Source: Planctomycetota bacterium
GTDB taxonomy: Bacteria > Planctomycetota > J058
Length of the DNA: 64,000 nucleotides
Direction: 5' to 3'
Assembly: GCA_023954375.1 (NCBI GenBank)
Contig: JAMLIC010000031.1
Span: 42,236-106,235, forward strand
Shown here: in pieces, positions 1 to 10,737 of the stretch
How the letters are laid out: the number at the start of each line of letters is the position of its first letter
Numbering within the stretch: the stretch's first letter is position 1
The notes under the pieces: model-generated
Database searches by the model: none
What the model saw: only the letters and a program-made list of their open reading frames with translations
Told to the model about the DNA's origin: nothing
Program-made: the position numbers and the translations under genes

Positions 1-1
1 G

Positions 2-367
2 ATCCGGATCTTCGACCGGGTCCTCCTCCTGCCCCTCGTGGGCACGATCGACACCGCGCGCGCCCAGCAGGTCATGGAGACCCTCCTCACGCGCGTCGCC
101 GAGGAGCAGGCGCGCGTGGTGATCATCGACATCTCGGGCGTGCCGGTCGTCGACACGAAGGTCGCCGAGCACATGATCATGACCACCAACGCCGTCCGCC
201 TGCTCGGGGCGAAGACCGTCGTGGCGGGCATCTCCCCCGTCGTCGCCAAGACGATCGTGCAGCTGGGGATCTCGCTCGCGGCGCTCGAGACCCGCGGGCG
301 GCTGCAGGACGCGATCACGCTCGCCCTCGAGCTGACGGGCCGCGCGCCGGCGGGGCGTCAGGCGTGA
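2..367 (+). CDS. rsbR: RsbR-type stressosome protein, C-terminal STAS domain (5' end outside window)
   Basis: Only the last 121 codons are in the window; the frame is already open at base 2. What is visible is one whole STAS domain: a strand ending in PLVGTIDTARA, then VVIIDISGVPVVDTKVAEHM and a GISPVVAKTIVQLG helix. The Thr in VVDT sits where RsbR paralogues are phosphorylated by RsbT. RsbR proteins form the stressosome shell with RsbS and normally carry an N-terminal sensor domain, which is missing here only because of the window edge. The stop codon overlaps the GTG of the next gene by 4 nt (GTGA), so the genes are translationally coupled. The family call is firm; which paralogue it is cannot be told. 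Confidence 0.82.
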   Translation: MRIFDRVLLLPLVGTIDTARAQQVMETLLTRVAEEQARVVIIDISGVPVVDTKVAEHMIMTTNAVRLLGAKTVVAGISPVVAKTIVQLGISLAALETRGRLQDAITLALELTGRAPAGRQA

Positions 368-744
368 GGCAGTCGGGGCAGGTCCCGATCCTGCGGGTCG
401 CCGGCATCCTGCTGGTCGCGATCCAGGTGGACCTGGGCGACACCGTCGCCACGGCGCTCCAGGAGGACGTCCTGGAGGCGATCGCCCGCACCGGCTCGAC
501 GGGGCTGATCATCGACGTGACCGGGCTGGAGATGGTCGACAGCTTCGTGGCGCGCGTGCTCGTCGACACCGGGCGCATGGCGCGGCTCATGGGCACGGAG
601 ACGGTGATCGTCGGCCTGCGCCCGGAGGTCGCCGGGACGCTCGTGCGCATGGGGTTCGACGTGTCCGAGGTGCAGGCGGCGCTGGACATCGACGAGGGGC
701 TCGAGCGCCTGGGCTGCAAGGTCGTCCGCCGTGCCGCTCACTGA
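364..744 (+). CDS. rsbS: RsbS-like stressosome scaffold/antagonist (STAS domain)
   Basis: A 126-residue single-domain STAS protein, the usual size for RsbS. It opens with the typical short strand (VPILRVAGILLVAIQVDL) and carries IIDVTGLEMVDSFVAR; the Ser in VDSF corresponds to the Ser that RsbT phosphorylates in RsbS. RsbS sequesters RsbT in the resting stressosome and releases it when phosphorylated. The GTG start overlaps the stop of the RsbR gene, and its own 3' end overlaps the RsbT start by 14 nt, the conserved R-S-T order. No sigma-B, RsbW or RsbV gene is in the window, so the downstream target is unknown. Confidence 0.88.
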   Translation: MRQSGQVPILRVAGILLVAIQVDLGDTVATALQEDVLEAIARTGSTGLIIDVTGLEMVDSFVARVLVDTGRMARLMGTETVIVGLRPEVAGTLVRMGFDVSEVQAALDIDEGLERLGCKVVRRAAH

Positions 745-1165
745 GGCGGCCGACGCGAAGGTCGTCGCCCGGGAGGCGCACCCCGTGCGCTCCGAGGACG
801 ACGTCGTGCTCGTGCGCCGGCGCGCGCGCGAGCTGGCGCAGCGGCGCGGCTTCGACGGGTTCGCCCAGGCGGCGATCACCACCGCGACCTCGGAGATCGC
901 CAGGAACGCCCTGGTCCACGGCGGCGGCGGCGAGGCGACGCTCGAGGAGCTCGACCGCGCGGGCAGGGCGGGGGTGCGGCTGACCTGCCGCGACCAGGGC
1001 CCGGGGATCGTCGACCTCGCCCGCGCGCTGCGCGGGGGCTTCAGCGCCACGGGCACGCTCGGGCTCGGCCTCTCGGGCGCCCGGCGCCTCGTCGACGAGT
1101 TCGAGGTGCAGAGCGCGCCCGGCGAGGGGACGACGGTGGTGCTGACCAAGTGGGCGCGCCGTTGA
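731..1165 (+). CDS. rsbT: RsbT-like serine/threonine protein kinase (HATPase fold)
   Basis: 144 residues with a GHKL/HATPase_c fold. The N-box is TSEIARNALVHGGGG, the G1 box DQGPGIVDL and the G2 region GLGLSGARRLVDEF, which is the RsbT pattern rather than a histidine kinase pattern because no DHp domain precedes it. In the stressosome model RsbT phosphorylates RsbS and RsbR on stress, then leaves the complex to activate a downstream partner (RsbU or a diguanylate cyclase in other bacteria). The GTG at 731 lies inside the 3' end of rsbS. The last codons overlap the start of the next gene by 16 nt. Confidence 0.88.
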   Translation: MPLTEAADAKVVAREAHPVRSEDDVVLVRRRARELAQRRGFDGFAQAAITTATSEIARNALVHGGGGEATLEELDRAGRAGVRLTCRDQGPGIVDLARALRGGFSATGTLGLGLSGARRLVDEFEVQSAPGEGTTVVLTKWARR

Positions 1166-2160
1166 TCGAGCGCTGGACCGCGGGCGGCGACTGGCTCGAG
1201 GTCCTCGACCGGGCGTCGGTCTCGCAGGCGCGCGAGCTCGTGCGGCGGCTCGGGACCGAGGCCGGGCTGGCCGAGGTGACGCTCGAGGCGCTGGCGACGG
1301 CGACCAGCGAGCTGGCCCAGAACCAGCTCGACCACGCGCGCGCGGGGCGGCTGGCCGTGCGCCCGGTCACGCGGGCCGGCGTCCCCGGGGTCGAGGTGAT
1401 CGCGGCCGACGCGGGGCCCGGCCTCGCCGACCCGGCGGGGGCGCTCGCCGGGCGCGGCCCGGCGACGGGGCTCGGGGCGGGCCTCGCCGGCGCCCGCCGG
1501 CTGGCGCAGGAGCTGGACCTCGACGTGCGCGCGGGCGAGGGGACGTGCGCGCGCGCGCGGGCCTTCGCCCGGCCGGTGCCGCGGAGCGAGGTGGCGGTCT
1601 TCGGCCGCCCGTTCCCGGGGGAGCGCGTCAGCGGCGACGACGCGGCGTTCGTCCGCACGGACGACGCCCTGCTCGTCGCCGTCGTCGACGGGCTCGGCCA
1701 CGGGCCCGAGGCGCGCGCCGCGTCGACCGTCGTGACGGACGCCCTCGTCGCGGCGCCGGACGCGGCGCTGCCCGAGCTCGTCGAGCGCGCCCGGGCGGCG
1801 GCGGCGGGGACGCGCGGCGCCGTGCTGGCGCTCGTCCGGCTGCACCTCGCGACGCGCGCCGTCGAGCACGTGGGCCTCGGCGACGTGCGGGTCCTCCTCG
1901 GCGGCCCGGGTGGGGCGCAGGTCATCCCCTCGCAGCCGGGCCTCCTCTCGGGCCGGCCGAACGAGCGAGCGCGCGCGCGGCAGAGCGCCGCCGCCCTGAG
2001 CCCGCACGGCGCGCTCCTCGTGCTCAGCGACGGCCTCAAGTCGGCCGCGGGCCCGCCCGCCGCGCCGGTGGCCGAGCCGATCGCGGTGGCGCAGGACCTC
2101 GTGGCGCGGTTCGGCCGCGAGACCGACGACGCGCTCGCGCTGGTCGTGCGGACTGGTTGA
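1150..2160 (+). CDS. RsbT-like ATPase fused to PP2C-type (RsbX/SpoIIE-like) phosphatase
   Basis: 336 residues in two parts. Residues ~10-140 are a second GHKL-type ATPase with a weaker N-box (TSELAQNQLDHA) and AADAGPGLAD. Residues ~145-336 are a PP2C/SpoIIE phosphatase with GDDAAF, VVDGLGHG and LVLSDGL metal-ligand motifs. RsbX-type phosphatases reset the stressosome by dephosphorylating RsbS and RsbR, so an RsbX role is the best inference; the fused ATPase half may act as an RsbT paralogue or docking domain. GTG 1150 is used here; TTG 1162, which overlaps the rsbT stop, is an alternative. Last gene of the operon. Confidence 0.8.
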   Translation: MGAPLIERWTAGGDWLEVLDRASVSQARELVRRLGTEAGLAEVTLEALATATSELAQNQLDHARAGRLAVRPVTRAGVPGVEVIAADAGPGLADPAGALAGRGPATGLGAGLAGARRLAQELDLDVRAGEGTCARARAFARPVPRSEVAVFGRPFPGERVSGDDAAFVRTDDALLVAVVDGLGHGPEARAASTVVTDALVAAPDAALPELVERARAAAAGTRGAVLALVRLHLATRAVEHVGLGDVRVLLGGPGGAQVIPSQPGLLSGRPNERARARQSAAALSPHGALLVLSDGLKSAAGPPAAPVAEPIAVAQDLVARFGRETDDALALVVRTG

Positions 2161-2216
2161 GCCGGGGACCGACCGCGGGAGGGGGAGCTAGCTCTCGAGC
2201 CCAGGTCGCAGCGTCG

Positions 2217-2248
2217 GCTCGCGGGTTCGGCCCGCGGGACGGGCGAGC
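2217..2248. terminator. Hairpin between convergent genes
   Basis: GCTCGC at 2217-2222 pairs with GCGAGC at 2243-2248, and inside it GCGGG (2221-2225) can pair with CCCGC (2231-2235) around a TTCGG loop. It sits in the 92-bp gap between the convergent phosphatase and kinase genes. There is no clear T-tract on either side, so its role as a bidirectional terminator is an inference from position. Confidence 0.35.
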
Positions 2249-2252
2249 GCGA

Positions 2253-4409
<2,157 letters not shown>

Positions 4410-4479
4410 GGGCAGAGCATGGCGACGCGCCGGCGGCGGCGCCAGAGCGCGCGGCGGCCGCCGAGCGCGGTCGCCGCGC

Positions 4480-5940
4480 TCAGGGCTCGAAGAGGATGGG
4501 CGGCGCGCCGGGCGGCAGCAGCGCGAGCCGGAGCCCGTGGCCCTCGACCTCGCCCGTCAGCGGCAAGGCCGCGGGGTGGGGCAGGGTCAGCCGGGCGCCG
4601 TCCGGGTCCAGCAGGGTCACGGGGTCGAGGGCCACGAACCAGCGCGGGCCGGAGGGGCCTCCGGGCGCGAGGGGGTAGCGCACGAGCCCCCCGACCGGCG
4701 GCGCCGCGCCGGGGTCGAGGTGGACGTGCCCGACCTGCGCCGGCGGGTCGTCGAGCCGGCCGTCGGGGAGGAAGCGCGCCTCGAGGCACGTCACGCAGCG
4801 GCGCGGCGCGTCGGGGGCGAGCGCGCGGACGAGGGCGGCCACGCGCACGTGGCCGTCGGGGTCGACGCGGACGGCCGGGGTCGTCCCGGGCAGGAGCGCG
4901 AGCCCCGGCGCCGTCGCCGCCTCGCTCCAGCGCGCCCCGTCCTCGACGCGCGCCCACACCAGGCGCAGCCCCGCCGCGTCCGACGTCGCCACCGCCACGT
5001 GGGCGGGCTGGCCCGGGGCACCGTGGCGGGCCTGCGCGGCCGCCTCGCCCGGCGGCAGCGGGAGGCTCCAGCGCCGCGCCGCCGGGCGCGGCGGCTCGCC
5101 GAGCTCCTGCGGGGGGACGTCGACGAGCGTGAGGTTCCCTCCCTCGAGCAGCAAGAGGTCGAGCCCCTCGTCGGCGCGCTGGAGCGCCGCGTCGACCAGC
5201 CGCCAGGGCCCGTCGCCCGCGAGCGCGAGGGTCACGGGGCGCGGGTCGACGAGGAAGGGGACCGCCGTCACCTCGCGCCCGGCGCGCCAGCCCACCCAGC
5301 GGGCGAGGCTCTGCGTGAGCGGGCGCTCGCGCCAGGCGCCGAAGGGCTCGGCGTCGTCGGCGTCGGCCTCGAGCCCCGTCCAGCGCCAGGCGACGGGCGC
5401 CGGCGCCGCGCCGTGAGGCAGGTGCTCGTCGAGCCGCGCCGCCTGGTAGAGCGCCCCGTCGGCGTGCAGGAAGAGCGCCTCGGCCACCGCCGCCCGACCG
5501 TCGTCGTCGACGCCGGCGCAGAGGGCGAGTCGCCGCGGGGCGGCAAGCTCGAGCTCGAGCGCGGCCGTGGCCCGCAGGTCCAGAGCGCCGTGGCGCAGGC
5601 GGACCTCGAGCACGTAGCGGCCCGGCTCGGCGCCCTCGAGCTCGAACAGGCGCGAGAGCGGTAGGAGCACGTCGTCGCGCGCGCCGGGCGGGAGCGGGCG
5701 GGCGGCCGGCGCGGGCGCGGGCGCCGGGTCCGTCCGCGCGAGGGCCGCCCCGAGCGAGGTCGTGACGCCGGCCTGGAAGCGGCCGGGGCCGGTGAGGGTC
5801 AGCTCCGGCTGCCGCGCGCCGCGGTGGAGCAGCGGCGGGAGGTCGACCGGCGCGGCGCCCGTGTTGGTGACGGCGGCGACGACGTCGACGGCCTCGCCGG
5901 TGAGGTGCCGCGCCCGGCCGAGCTCGAGGGTCAGCTCCAT
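4480..5940 (-). CDS. Hypothetical protein, predicted all-beta, partner of the zincin gene
   Basis: 486 residues, not recognised. The first ~150 residues look like an Ig/CARDB-type beta-sandwich: LTLELGRARHLTGEAVDVV, 'VTNTGAAPVDLPP' and RYVLEVRLRHG are phrases seen in domains that describe relative strength of a backbone-associated module. The remainder is rich in short beta-type segments and DPDG-like turns and may be a propeller or repeat fold. No signal peptide or membrane span is visible. The ATG at 5940 is only 3 nt after the stop of the metalloprotease gene, so the two are certainly co-transcribed; a binding, adaptor or inhibitor role for the protease is inference only. Confidence 0.55.
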   Translation of the reverse strand: MELTLELGRARHLTGEAVDVVAAVTNTGAAPVDLPPLLHRGARQPELTLTGPGRFQAGVTTSLGAALARTDPAPAPAPAARPLPPGARDDVLLPLSRLFELEGAEPGRYVLEVRLRHGALDLRATAALELELAAPRRLALCAGVDDDGRAAVAEALFLHADGALYQAARLDEHLPHGAAPAPVAWRWTGLEADADDAEPFGAWRERPLTQSLARWVGWRAGREVTAVPFLVDPRPVTLALAGDGPWRLVDAALQRADEGLDLLLLEGGNLTLVDVPPQELGEPPRPAARRWSLPLPPGEAAAQARHGAPGQPAHVAVATSDAAGLRLVWARVEDGARWSEAATAPGLALLPGTTPAVRVDPDGHVRVAALVRALAPDAPRRCVTCLEARFLPDGRLDDPPAQVGHVHLDPGAAPPVGGLVRYPLAPGGPSGPRWFVALDPVTLLDPDGARLTLPHPAALPLTGEVEGHGLRLALLPPGAPPILFEP

Positions 5941-5943
5941 GGC

Positions 5944-8274
5944 TCAGGGCCCCGCGCGCCGGTTGAGGGTGTGGTCGTTCGAGAGCAAGCCCACCTTCCA
6001 GCCCCGCAGGCGCAGGTTGCACATGGCGCAGAACCACTCGTAGCGGCCGTGCTCGTAGCCCATGATGCAGGGGACGCTCGACGCCGCGCCGGGCGTGGGC
6101 GCGAACGTCCCTCCGGCGCCGGTCTGCCAGGGCAGGGCGGAGCGGCGGTCGTGCAGGCGGTCGGCCAGCGCCCGCTCGGTGGGCCCGCCGCCGGCGTGGC
6201 CGTCGGCGGCGTGGCACAGGTGCATCAGGTGCCCGATCTCGTGCGCGACGACGAAGTCGCGGCCGCGCGTGTGCGAGATCGAGCCGTCCGGCGCGTAGAG
6301 GTTGAAGGCCGCCTGGTTCATGCGCCGGCCGATGTTCGGGGCGATCCCCCACCAGGACCAGCCGGAGGTGTCGTTGGCGAGCTGGTCGTGCATGCCCTCG
6401 TAGTGGAACAGGTGGAGGCCCTTCTCCTGCCGCGCGTAGCGGCCCGCGACCTTCTCCAGCAGGGCGTCGGCCCAGCGCTTGAGGAGGACGTTGTAGTAGA
6501 ACGCGCGCAGCGCCGCCGTCCGGGCGGCGGTCGTGGCGCCGGTCACGCCGCAGTACTGGCACAGCCGGTCGAGCGTCCACCATCGCCCGGCGCCGCCGTC
6601 GTAGGGGGTGGTCGCCAGCCGCCCCCGCCACGCGTCGAAGGCGACGAACGACACGCCATGGCTCCCCGACCCGTGCTGAGCGGCGGAGAGCGCCTGGCGG
6701 AGGAGCGGGCCCTCGCGGCCGAGCTCGCCCTCGTAGGCCTCGGCCGCCTGCGCGAGGTGGCGGTCGAACTCGTCGGCGCGCATGACGGCGGGGCGGCGCG
6801 GGAGGTCGACGTCGACGGGGTCCTGGCCGCCGACCCGGGGGATGAGCTGGACGAAGGCCATCTGGAAGTGCTTGGCCACCCAGCGGACGTCCACGCGCTT
6901 GGCCTCGGCGGCCAGCGCCTCGGTCTTGGCGCGGTAGCGGACCAGGTCGACGCGGCGCCACACCTGGAAGTTGCCGGTGACGGCGCCGGGCGCGCGGCGG
7001 CGCCGGCGCTCGTGGCCGTCGACGACGTCGAGCGACACGCGGCGGCCGCGCTCGTCCACGTACCAGGCGACGTGGACGCGGAGCCGGTAGCAGTCGCCGG
7101 CGATGTGCGAGGGCGAGAAGAGCACGCCGGCGCGGCTCCGCTCGTGCTGGCCGTCGCGGCGCGGCGCCGTGAGCGCGCCCCAGGTGCGCGCGGCCGGGCG
7201 CGCGAAGTCGAACCCGTCGAGCGGCAGGAGCACCTGCTCGCGCGTCGACCCGCGCTTGCCGCCGCGGTCGGCGTGGCAGTTGTTGCCGGGGGGGCGCGTC
7301 GCCTGGACGTCGTAGTCCAGCGTCGCCGCGATGAAGTCGGCGCCGGCCTGGTTCAGGTTGGCGCTGACGCCCTGGGCCCCCTGGAAGCGCCGGAACCAGT
7401 CGGCGGCGTCGGTCGAGACGACCTCCCAGTCCCAGAGGAGCTTGACCCCTCCCAGGGCGCGCGGCTCGTCGACGGCGCGCCCGTCGGAGCGCTTCACGAA
7501 CACGAAGGCCGTGATCGGGAGCCGCGGCCCGGCCCCGTCGGCGTGCGCCCAGACGTTCCGGTAGCGGTCGTGGAGCATGTCCGCGTCGAGCATGTGCTCG
7601 TCGCGGGTCTTGTAGCAGTTGCCCTCGAGCAGGAGGCGCTGCGTCCGGTGGGCGCCGGTGGGCTGCGGCAGGGCGCGGCCGCTGAGCTGGCCCGTGTCCT
7701 CCCGGAACTGCCGCCACACGTCGAGGTCGCGGTCGTCCGGGCTCGACGGCACGAGCTCGCGCCAGCCGAGCTCGAGCGCGACCGAGTGCACCTCGACGCG
7801 CACCGCCGCGGACCCCGAGGCCGACGTGCCGCCGCCGTGGACGAGGACCTTCAGCCGGTAGGGCGACCACTCGACCGTGGCGAGCCCGTCGGGCAGGTCG
7901 TCCGCCCCGAGGTGGCGCGCGCCGCGCCAGCCGTCCTCGAAGCGCGCGCCGCCCAGGGCCGCGAGGACCTCGCCGCCCCAGGCGAAGGTGTGCTCGCCGG
8001 GGGCGGCCCAGTCGCGCCCGTCGGGGCCCTCGTCGCCGCGGCTCCCGCCGAGGTAGCAGATCTTGTGCGGCCGGTCGTCCTTCGTCCCCCAGAGCTCGAT
8101 CACGACCCGCTGCACGTCACCGTCGGGGTCCTCCACCGCGTAGGTGAGCGTGACCCGCTCCTGACCGGGACAGAAGTTCTCGTGGTCGACGCGCACGCCC
8201 ACGCCGAAGCGGGCGTCGCGCGCCAGGTGGACCTCGACCGTCCCCGCGGAGGTCTCGAGCGTGCGCGTCGTCAT
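5944..8274 (-). CDS. Large zincin metalloprotease (HEIGH...H motif)
   Basis: 776 residues from ATG 8274, chosen because it directly follows the stop of the preceding gene; an open frame continues upstream but only inside that gene. Near the C-terminus, residues 678-682 read HEIGH with a third His at 688 (HExxHxxHxxH), and about 60 residues later comes an IMGYE segment that could be a Met-turn, so this is a metzincin-like zinc protease. The first ~650 residues carry no domain I recognise; they contain many Trp/Tyr-rich beta-type stretches. No signal peptide is visible, which for a predicted extracellular-type protease suggests either a dedicated secretion route or an intracellular role. Flanked by a peptidoglycan-binding protein gene and a hypothetical gene in one tight operon. 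Confidence 0.72.
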   Translation of the reverse strand: MTTRTLETSAGTVEVHLARDARFGVGVRVDHENFCPGQERVTLTYAVEDPDGDVQRVVIELWGTKDDRPHKICYLGGSRGDEGPDGRDWAAPGEHTFAWGGEVLAALGGARFEDGWRGARHLGADDLPDGLATVEWSPYRLKVLVHGGGTSASGSAAVRVEVHSVALELGWRELVPSSPDDRDLDVWRQFREDTGQLSGRALPQPTGAHRTQRLLLEGNCYKTRDEHMLDADMLHDRYRNVWAHADGAGPRLPITAFVFVKRSDGRAVDEPRALGGVKLLWDWEVVSTDAADWFRRFQGAQGVSANLNQAGADFIAATLDYDVQATRPPGNNCHADRGGKRGSTREQVLLPLDGFDFARPAARTWGALTAPRRDGQHERSRAGVLFSPSHIAGDCYRLRVHVAWYVDERGRRVSLDVVDGHERRRRRAPGAVTGNFQVWRRVDLVRYRAKTEALAAEAKRVDVRWVAKHFQMAFVQLIPRVGGQDPVDVDLPRRPAVMRADEFDRHLAQAAEAYEGELGREGPLLRQALSAAQHGSGSHGVSFVAFDAWRGRLATTPYDGGAGRWWTLDRLCQYCGVTGATTAARTAALRAFYYNVLLKRWADALLEKVAGRYARQEKGLHLFHYEGMHDQLANDTSGWSWWGIAPNIGRRMNQAAFNLYAPDGSISHTRGRDFVVAHEIGHLMHLCHAADGHAGGGPTERALADRLHDRRSALPWQTGAGGTFAPTPGAASSVPCIMGYEHGRYEWFCAMCNLRLRGWKVGLLSNDHTLNRRAGP

Positions 8275-8275
8275 G

Positions 8276-9532
8276 TCAGTCCTCGGGGAACGCGTCCGGG
8301 CCCTGCCGGCCGTCGCGCTCGAAGGGGGCCACGTGCGCGTCCTCGGCCGTGTCCGGCTCGGCCGGCGCGCCGTCTCCCTCCTCGGGCGCGTCCTCCGCGG
8401 CCGGCGGGGCGTCATCATCGGCGGCGGCGTCCTCGTCATCGGGCTCCGCGACGCCGTCGTCCATGGGGTCGTCGACCAGGCGCGTCCGCGCGTCGAGGTC
8501 GAGGGTCAGGCGCGCCGTCGCGTCGCCCACACCGGCCACGCGGATCCGGTGGCTGGCGTCGACGGTGCCCTCGAGCCGGCGCCCGTCGGACAGGTCGACG
8601 CGCCACGGCAGCCCCGCGGGGTCGAGGCCGCGCAGCGGGCGCAGGACCCACTCCACCACGTCGAGCTTGAACGTGTACTTCGCCTTGCGCCCGGCGAGCC
8701 GGAAGCGCGCGCCGCCGCCCGCCGCCGGCGCCTCGGGCCGGGCGGCGTCGCCGGCGAGCGCGCCCCACGTCTCGGGCCCGACGAGCCCGTCGACGGCGAG
8801 CCCGCGCGCCGCCTGGAAGGCGCGGACGGCCCGCCGCGTCGCCGGCCCGAACAGGCCGTCGGCGACGAGGTCGGCGCCCTGCGTCGCGAGCGCCTGCTGG
8901 AGGGTCCGCACCTGGGCGCCGAGGTCGCCCAGGCGCAGGGCCGGCCCGCGCGCCGGGGGCCCCGCCGCGCGGCGGCGCTCGAGGGCCGACCGCACGGCCG
9001 CGCCGGCCCGCCCGTCGACGCGCAGGCCGGCCTCCTCCTGCAGCCAGCGCACGGCGCCGGCCGTCTCCGGGCCGTAGCGGCCGTCGACGTCCACCGGGTA
9101 GCCGCCGTCGACCAGGCGCCGCTGGAGGTCCTCGACCGCCGCGCCCTCGCTGCCCGGTCCGAGGTCGTCGTCGGCGTCCGCCGCGGGCTCGAGCCGCTCG
9201 GCGCCGTCCGGCGCGAGCAGCTCGCCCGGCGCCCACGCCGGGAAGGTGACGACGCACTCGGCGCCGTCGGCGACGCCGGGGACGGTCGCCTTGCCGAGCT
9301 CGTCCGTCCAGCCGCCGCGCGTCTGCTCGCCGACCTCGACCGACCAGGGGGTGCCCGCCACCGGGGCGTCGTCGGGCCCGCGGACGACCTCGAGCCGCAG
9401 CGTCGGCCGCCGCGTGACGCGGAAGTTCCGGGTCAGGTTCCACTCGACGGTCCAGGCGGCCTTGGCGACCCCGCACGCCGGGCACACGTCGCTGTCGCCG
9501 ATCCCGTCCTGTCCGCAGTGCTCCCAGGGCAT
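8276..9532 (-). CDS. Zinc-ribbon protein with two peptidoglycan-binding (PG_binding_1) domains
   Basis: 418 residues from ATG 9532. The N-terminus (HCGQDGIGDSDVCPACG) has Cys spacing like a small zinc ribbon, followed by a beta-rich section. Two PG_binding_1 repeats follow: one around VEDLQRRLVDGGYPVDVDG with YGPETAGAVRWLQ, the second around RTLQQALATQGADLVADG with FGPATRRAVRAFQ. The C-terminal ~70 residues are acidic and low-complexity. No signal peptide. It is the first gene of the operon, one nucleotide upstream of the zincin gene. A peptidoglycan-binding carrier or spike-associated factor for the protease is a reasonable guess, but no T6SS or contractile-system gene is present to support it. 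Confidence 0.68.
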   Translation of the reverse strand: MPWEHCGQDGIGDSDVCPACGVAKAAWTVEWNLTRNFRVTRRPTLRLEVVRGPDDAPVAGTPWSVEVGEQTRGGWTDELGKATVPGVADGAECVVTFPAWAPGELLAPDGAERLEPAADADDDLGPGSEGAAVEDLQRRLVDGGYPVDVDGRYGPETAGAVRWLQEEAGLRVDGRAGAAVRSALERRRAAGPPARGPALRLGDLGAQVRTLQQALATQGADLVADGLFGPATRRAVRAFQAARGLAVDGLVGPETWGALAGDAARPEAPAAGGGARFRLAGRKAKYTFKLDVVEWVLRPLRGLDPAGLPWRVDLSDGRRLEGTVDASHRIRVAGVGDATARLTLDLDARTRLVDDPMDDGVAEPDDEDAAADDDAPPAAEDAPEEGDGAPAEPDTAEDAHVAPFERDGRQGPDAFPED

Positions 9533-9599
9533 TACACGAGCGTAGCCCCCGGCAGGCCTCCGGCTCAACCCCTCCGCGGACGTCGAGGCGGCGCGCGCC

Positions 9600-10694
9600 T
9601 CAGGCCGGCGCCGCGCCGGCCGCCGCCTCGCCGCTCTGCGTCTGCTCGTCGAGCTCCTGCACGTCGGCGGTCCGGCTGAGCATGAGGGCCAGCGGGCGCA
9701 GGGCGGGCACGTGGGCGCAGGCGATGATGATCGTCGCGGTGAGCGGCACCGCGACCACGGCGCCGCCCGGCCCCCACAGCCAGGCCCAGAAGATCACGGC
9801 GACGAGCACGACGAGGGGCGAGATCGACAGGCGCCGCCCCATGAACAGCGGGTGGATGTAGTTGCCGAACACCTGCTGGATCAGGATCACGCCCAGCGCG
9901 GTCGCGATGCCGCCGGCCAGGCCCAGGGTCACGAGCGCGACGAGCGAGGCGAACGCGCCGGCCAGGATCGGCCCGACGTTCGGGACGAAGTCGAGCACGA
10001 ACGTGACGATGAACCAGATCACGACGAAGGGCACGCCCATGAACCAGAGCCACAGGGCCGTGACCAGGGCCGTCAGGAAGGAGATCACGGTCTGGACGAG
10101 GATGAACGTGCGCACCTGCCGCGTGGTCGCCGAGACGGCGTCCATGAGCGCCTCGGAGCGCTCGGCCGACATGGCCGTCGTCGCCTTGGCCCGCCAGCGG
10201 TCGGCCTCGACCAGCATGAGGAGCACGCAGAACAGGACGAGCACGAGCCCGGCGAGGAGCTCGGTCAGGCTGCGCGCGGTGGTCTGCGCCCAGGCGAGCA
10301 CGGGCCCGAGGAGGTCCTGGCCGGCCTCGGCCGGGAGCGGGAGGCCGCGCGCCTCGAGCCACTCGCTCAGCTCCTCCCACCGCTCGCCCCCCCGCTGGGT
10401 GTAGACCTCGAGCCGCTCGCGCGCGACGCGGTACACGGCGAACCACGTGCCGGCGATCACCCCGCCCAGCACGGTGACGATCAGGAGCATCGTCGCGACG
10501 ATCCCCACCCACTCGAGCCGCTCCGGCAGGCGGCGGCGGAGCGCGTCGTACACGGGCCACACGAGCACGGTGATGAAGAAGGCGAACACCAGCGGCATGG
10601 CGATGAAGTAGGTCGCGCGCAGGGCCGCGGCCACGAGCACCACCGCGACCAGGCCGAGCAGGACGTTGCGGGTACGCGCGTGGGCGTCGTCCAT
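9600..10694 (-). CDS. AI-2E family transporter (PerM/TqsA-like membrane protein)
   Basis: 364 residues from ATG 10694 (an upstream start at 10712 adds six residues). About eight hydrophobic spans in the family pattern: two N-terminal pairs, a soluble helical stretch (~80-130), then a C-terminal block containing FVLDFVPNVGPILAGA and NYIHPLFMGRRLSISPLVVL, both hallmarks of the family. Members export AI-2 or act as Na+/H+ antiporters in different species, so the substrate cannot be given. Divergent from the histidine kinase gene across a 155-bp region that holds a large inverted repeat. Confidence 0.9.
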   Translation of the reverse strand: MDDAHARTRNVLLGLVAVVLVAAALRATYFIAMPLVFAFFITVLVWPVYDALRRRLPERLEWVGIVATMLLIVTVLGGVIAGTWFAVYRVARERLEVYTQRGGERWEELSEWLEARGLPLPAEAGQDLLGPVLAWAQTTARSLTELLAGLVLVLFCVLLMLVEADRWRAKATTAMSAERSEALMDAVSATTRQVRTFILVQTVISFLTALVTALWLWFMGVPFVVIWFIVTFVLDFVPNVGPILAGAFASLVALVTLGLAGGIATALGVILIQQVFGNYIHPLFMGRRLSISPLVVLVAVIFWAWLWGPGGAVVAVPLTATIIIACAHVPALRPLALMLSRTADVQELDEQTQSGEAAAGAAPA

Positions 10695-10737
10695 GGGCGA
10701 CGCGCGGAGCAAGGCCCGGGCCGCGGCCGGGGCCCTT

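Noticed and set aside
4480..9532. Calling the protease cassette a type VI or extracellular contractile system
   Set aside because: No sheath, tube, VgrG, PAAR, baseplate or ATPase gene is present; only cargo-like features are seen.
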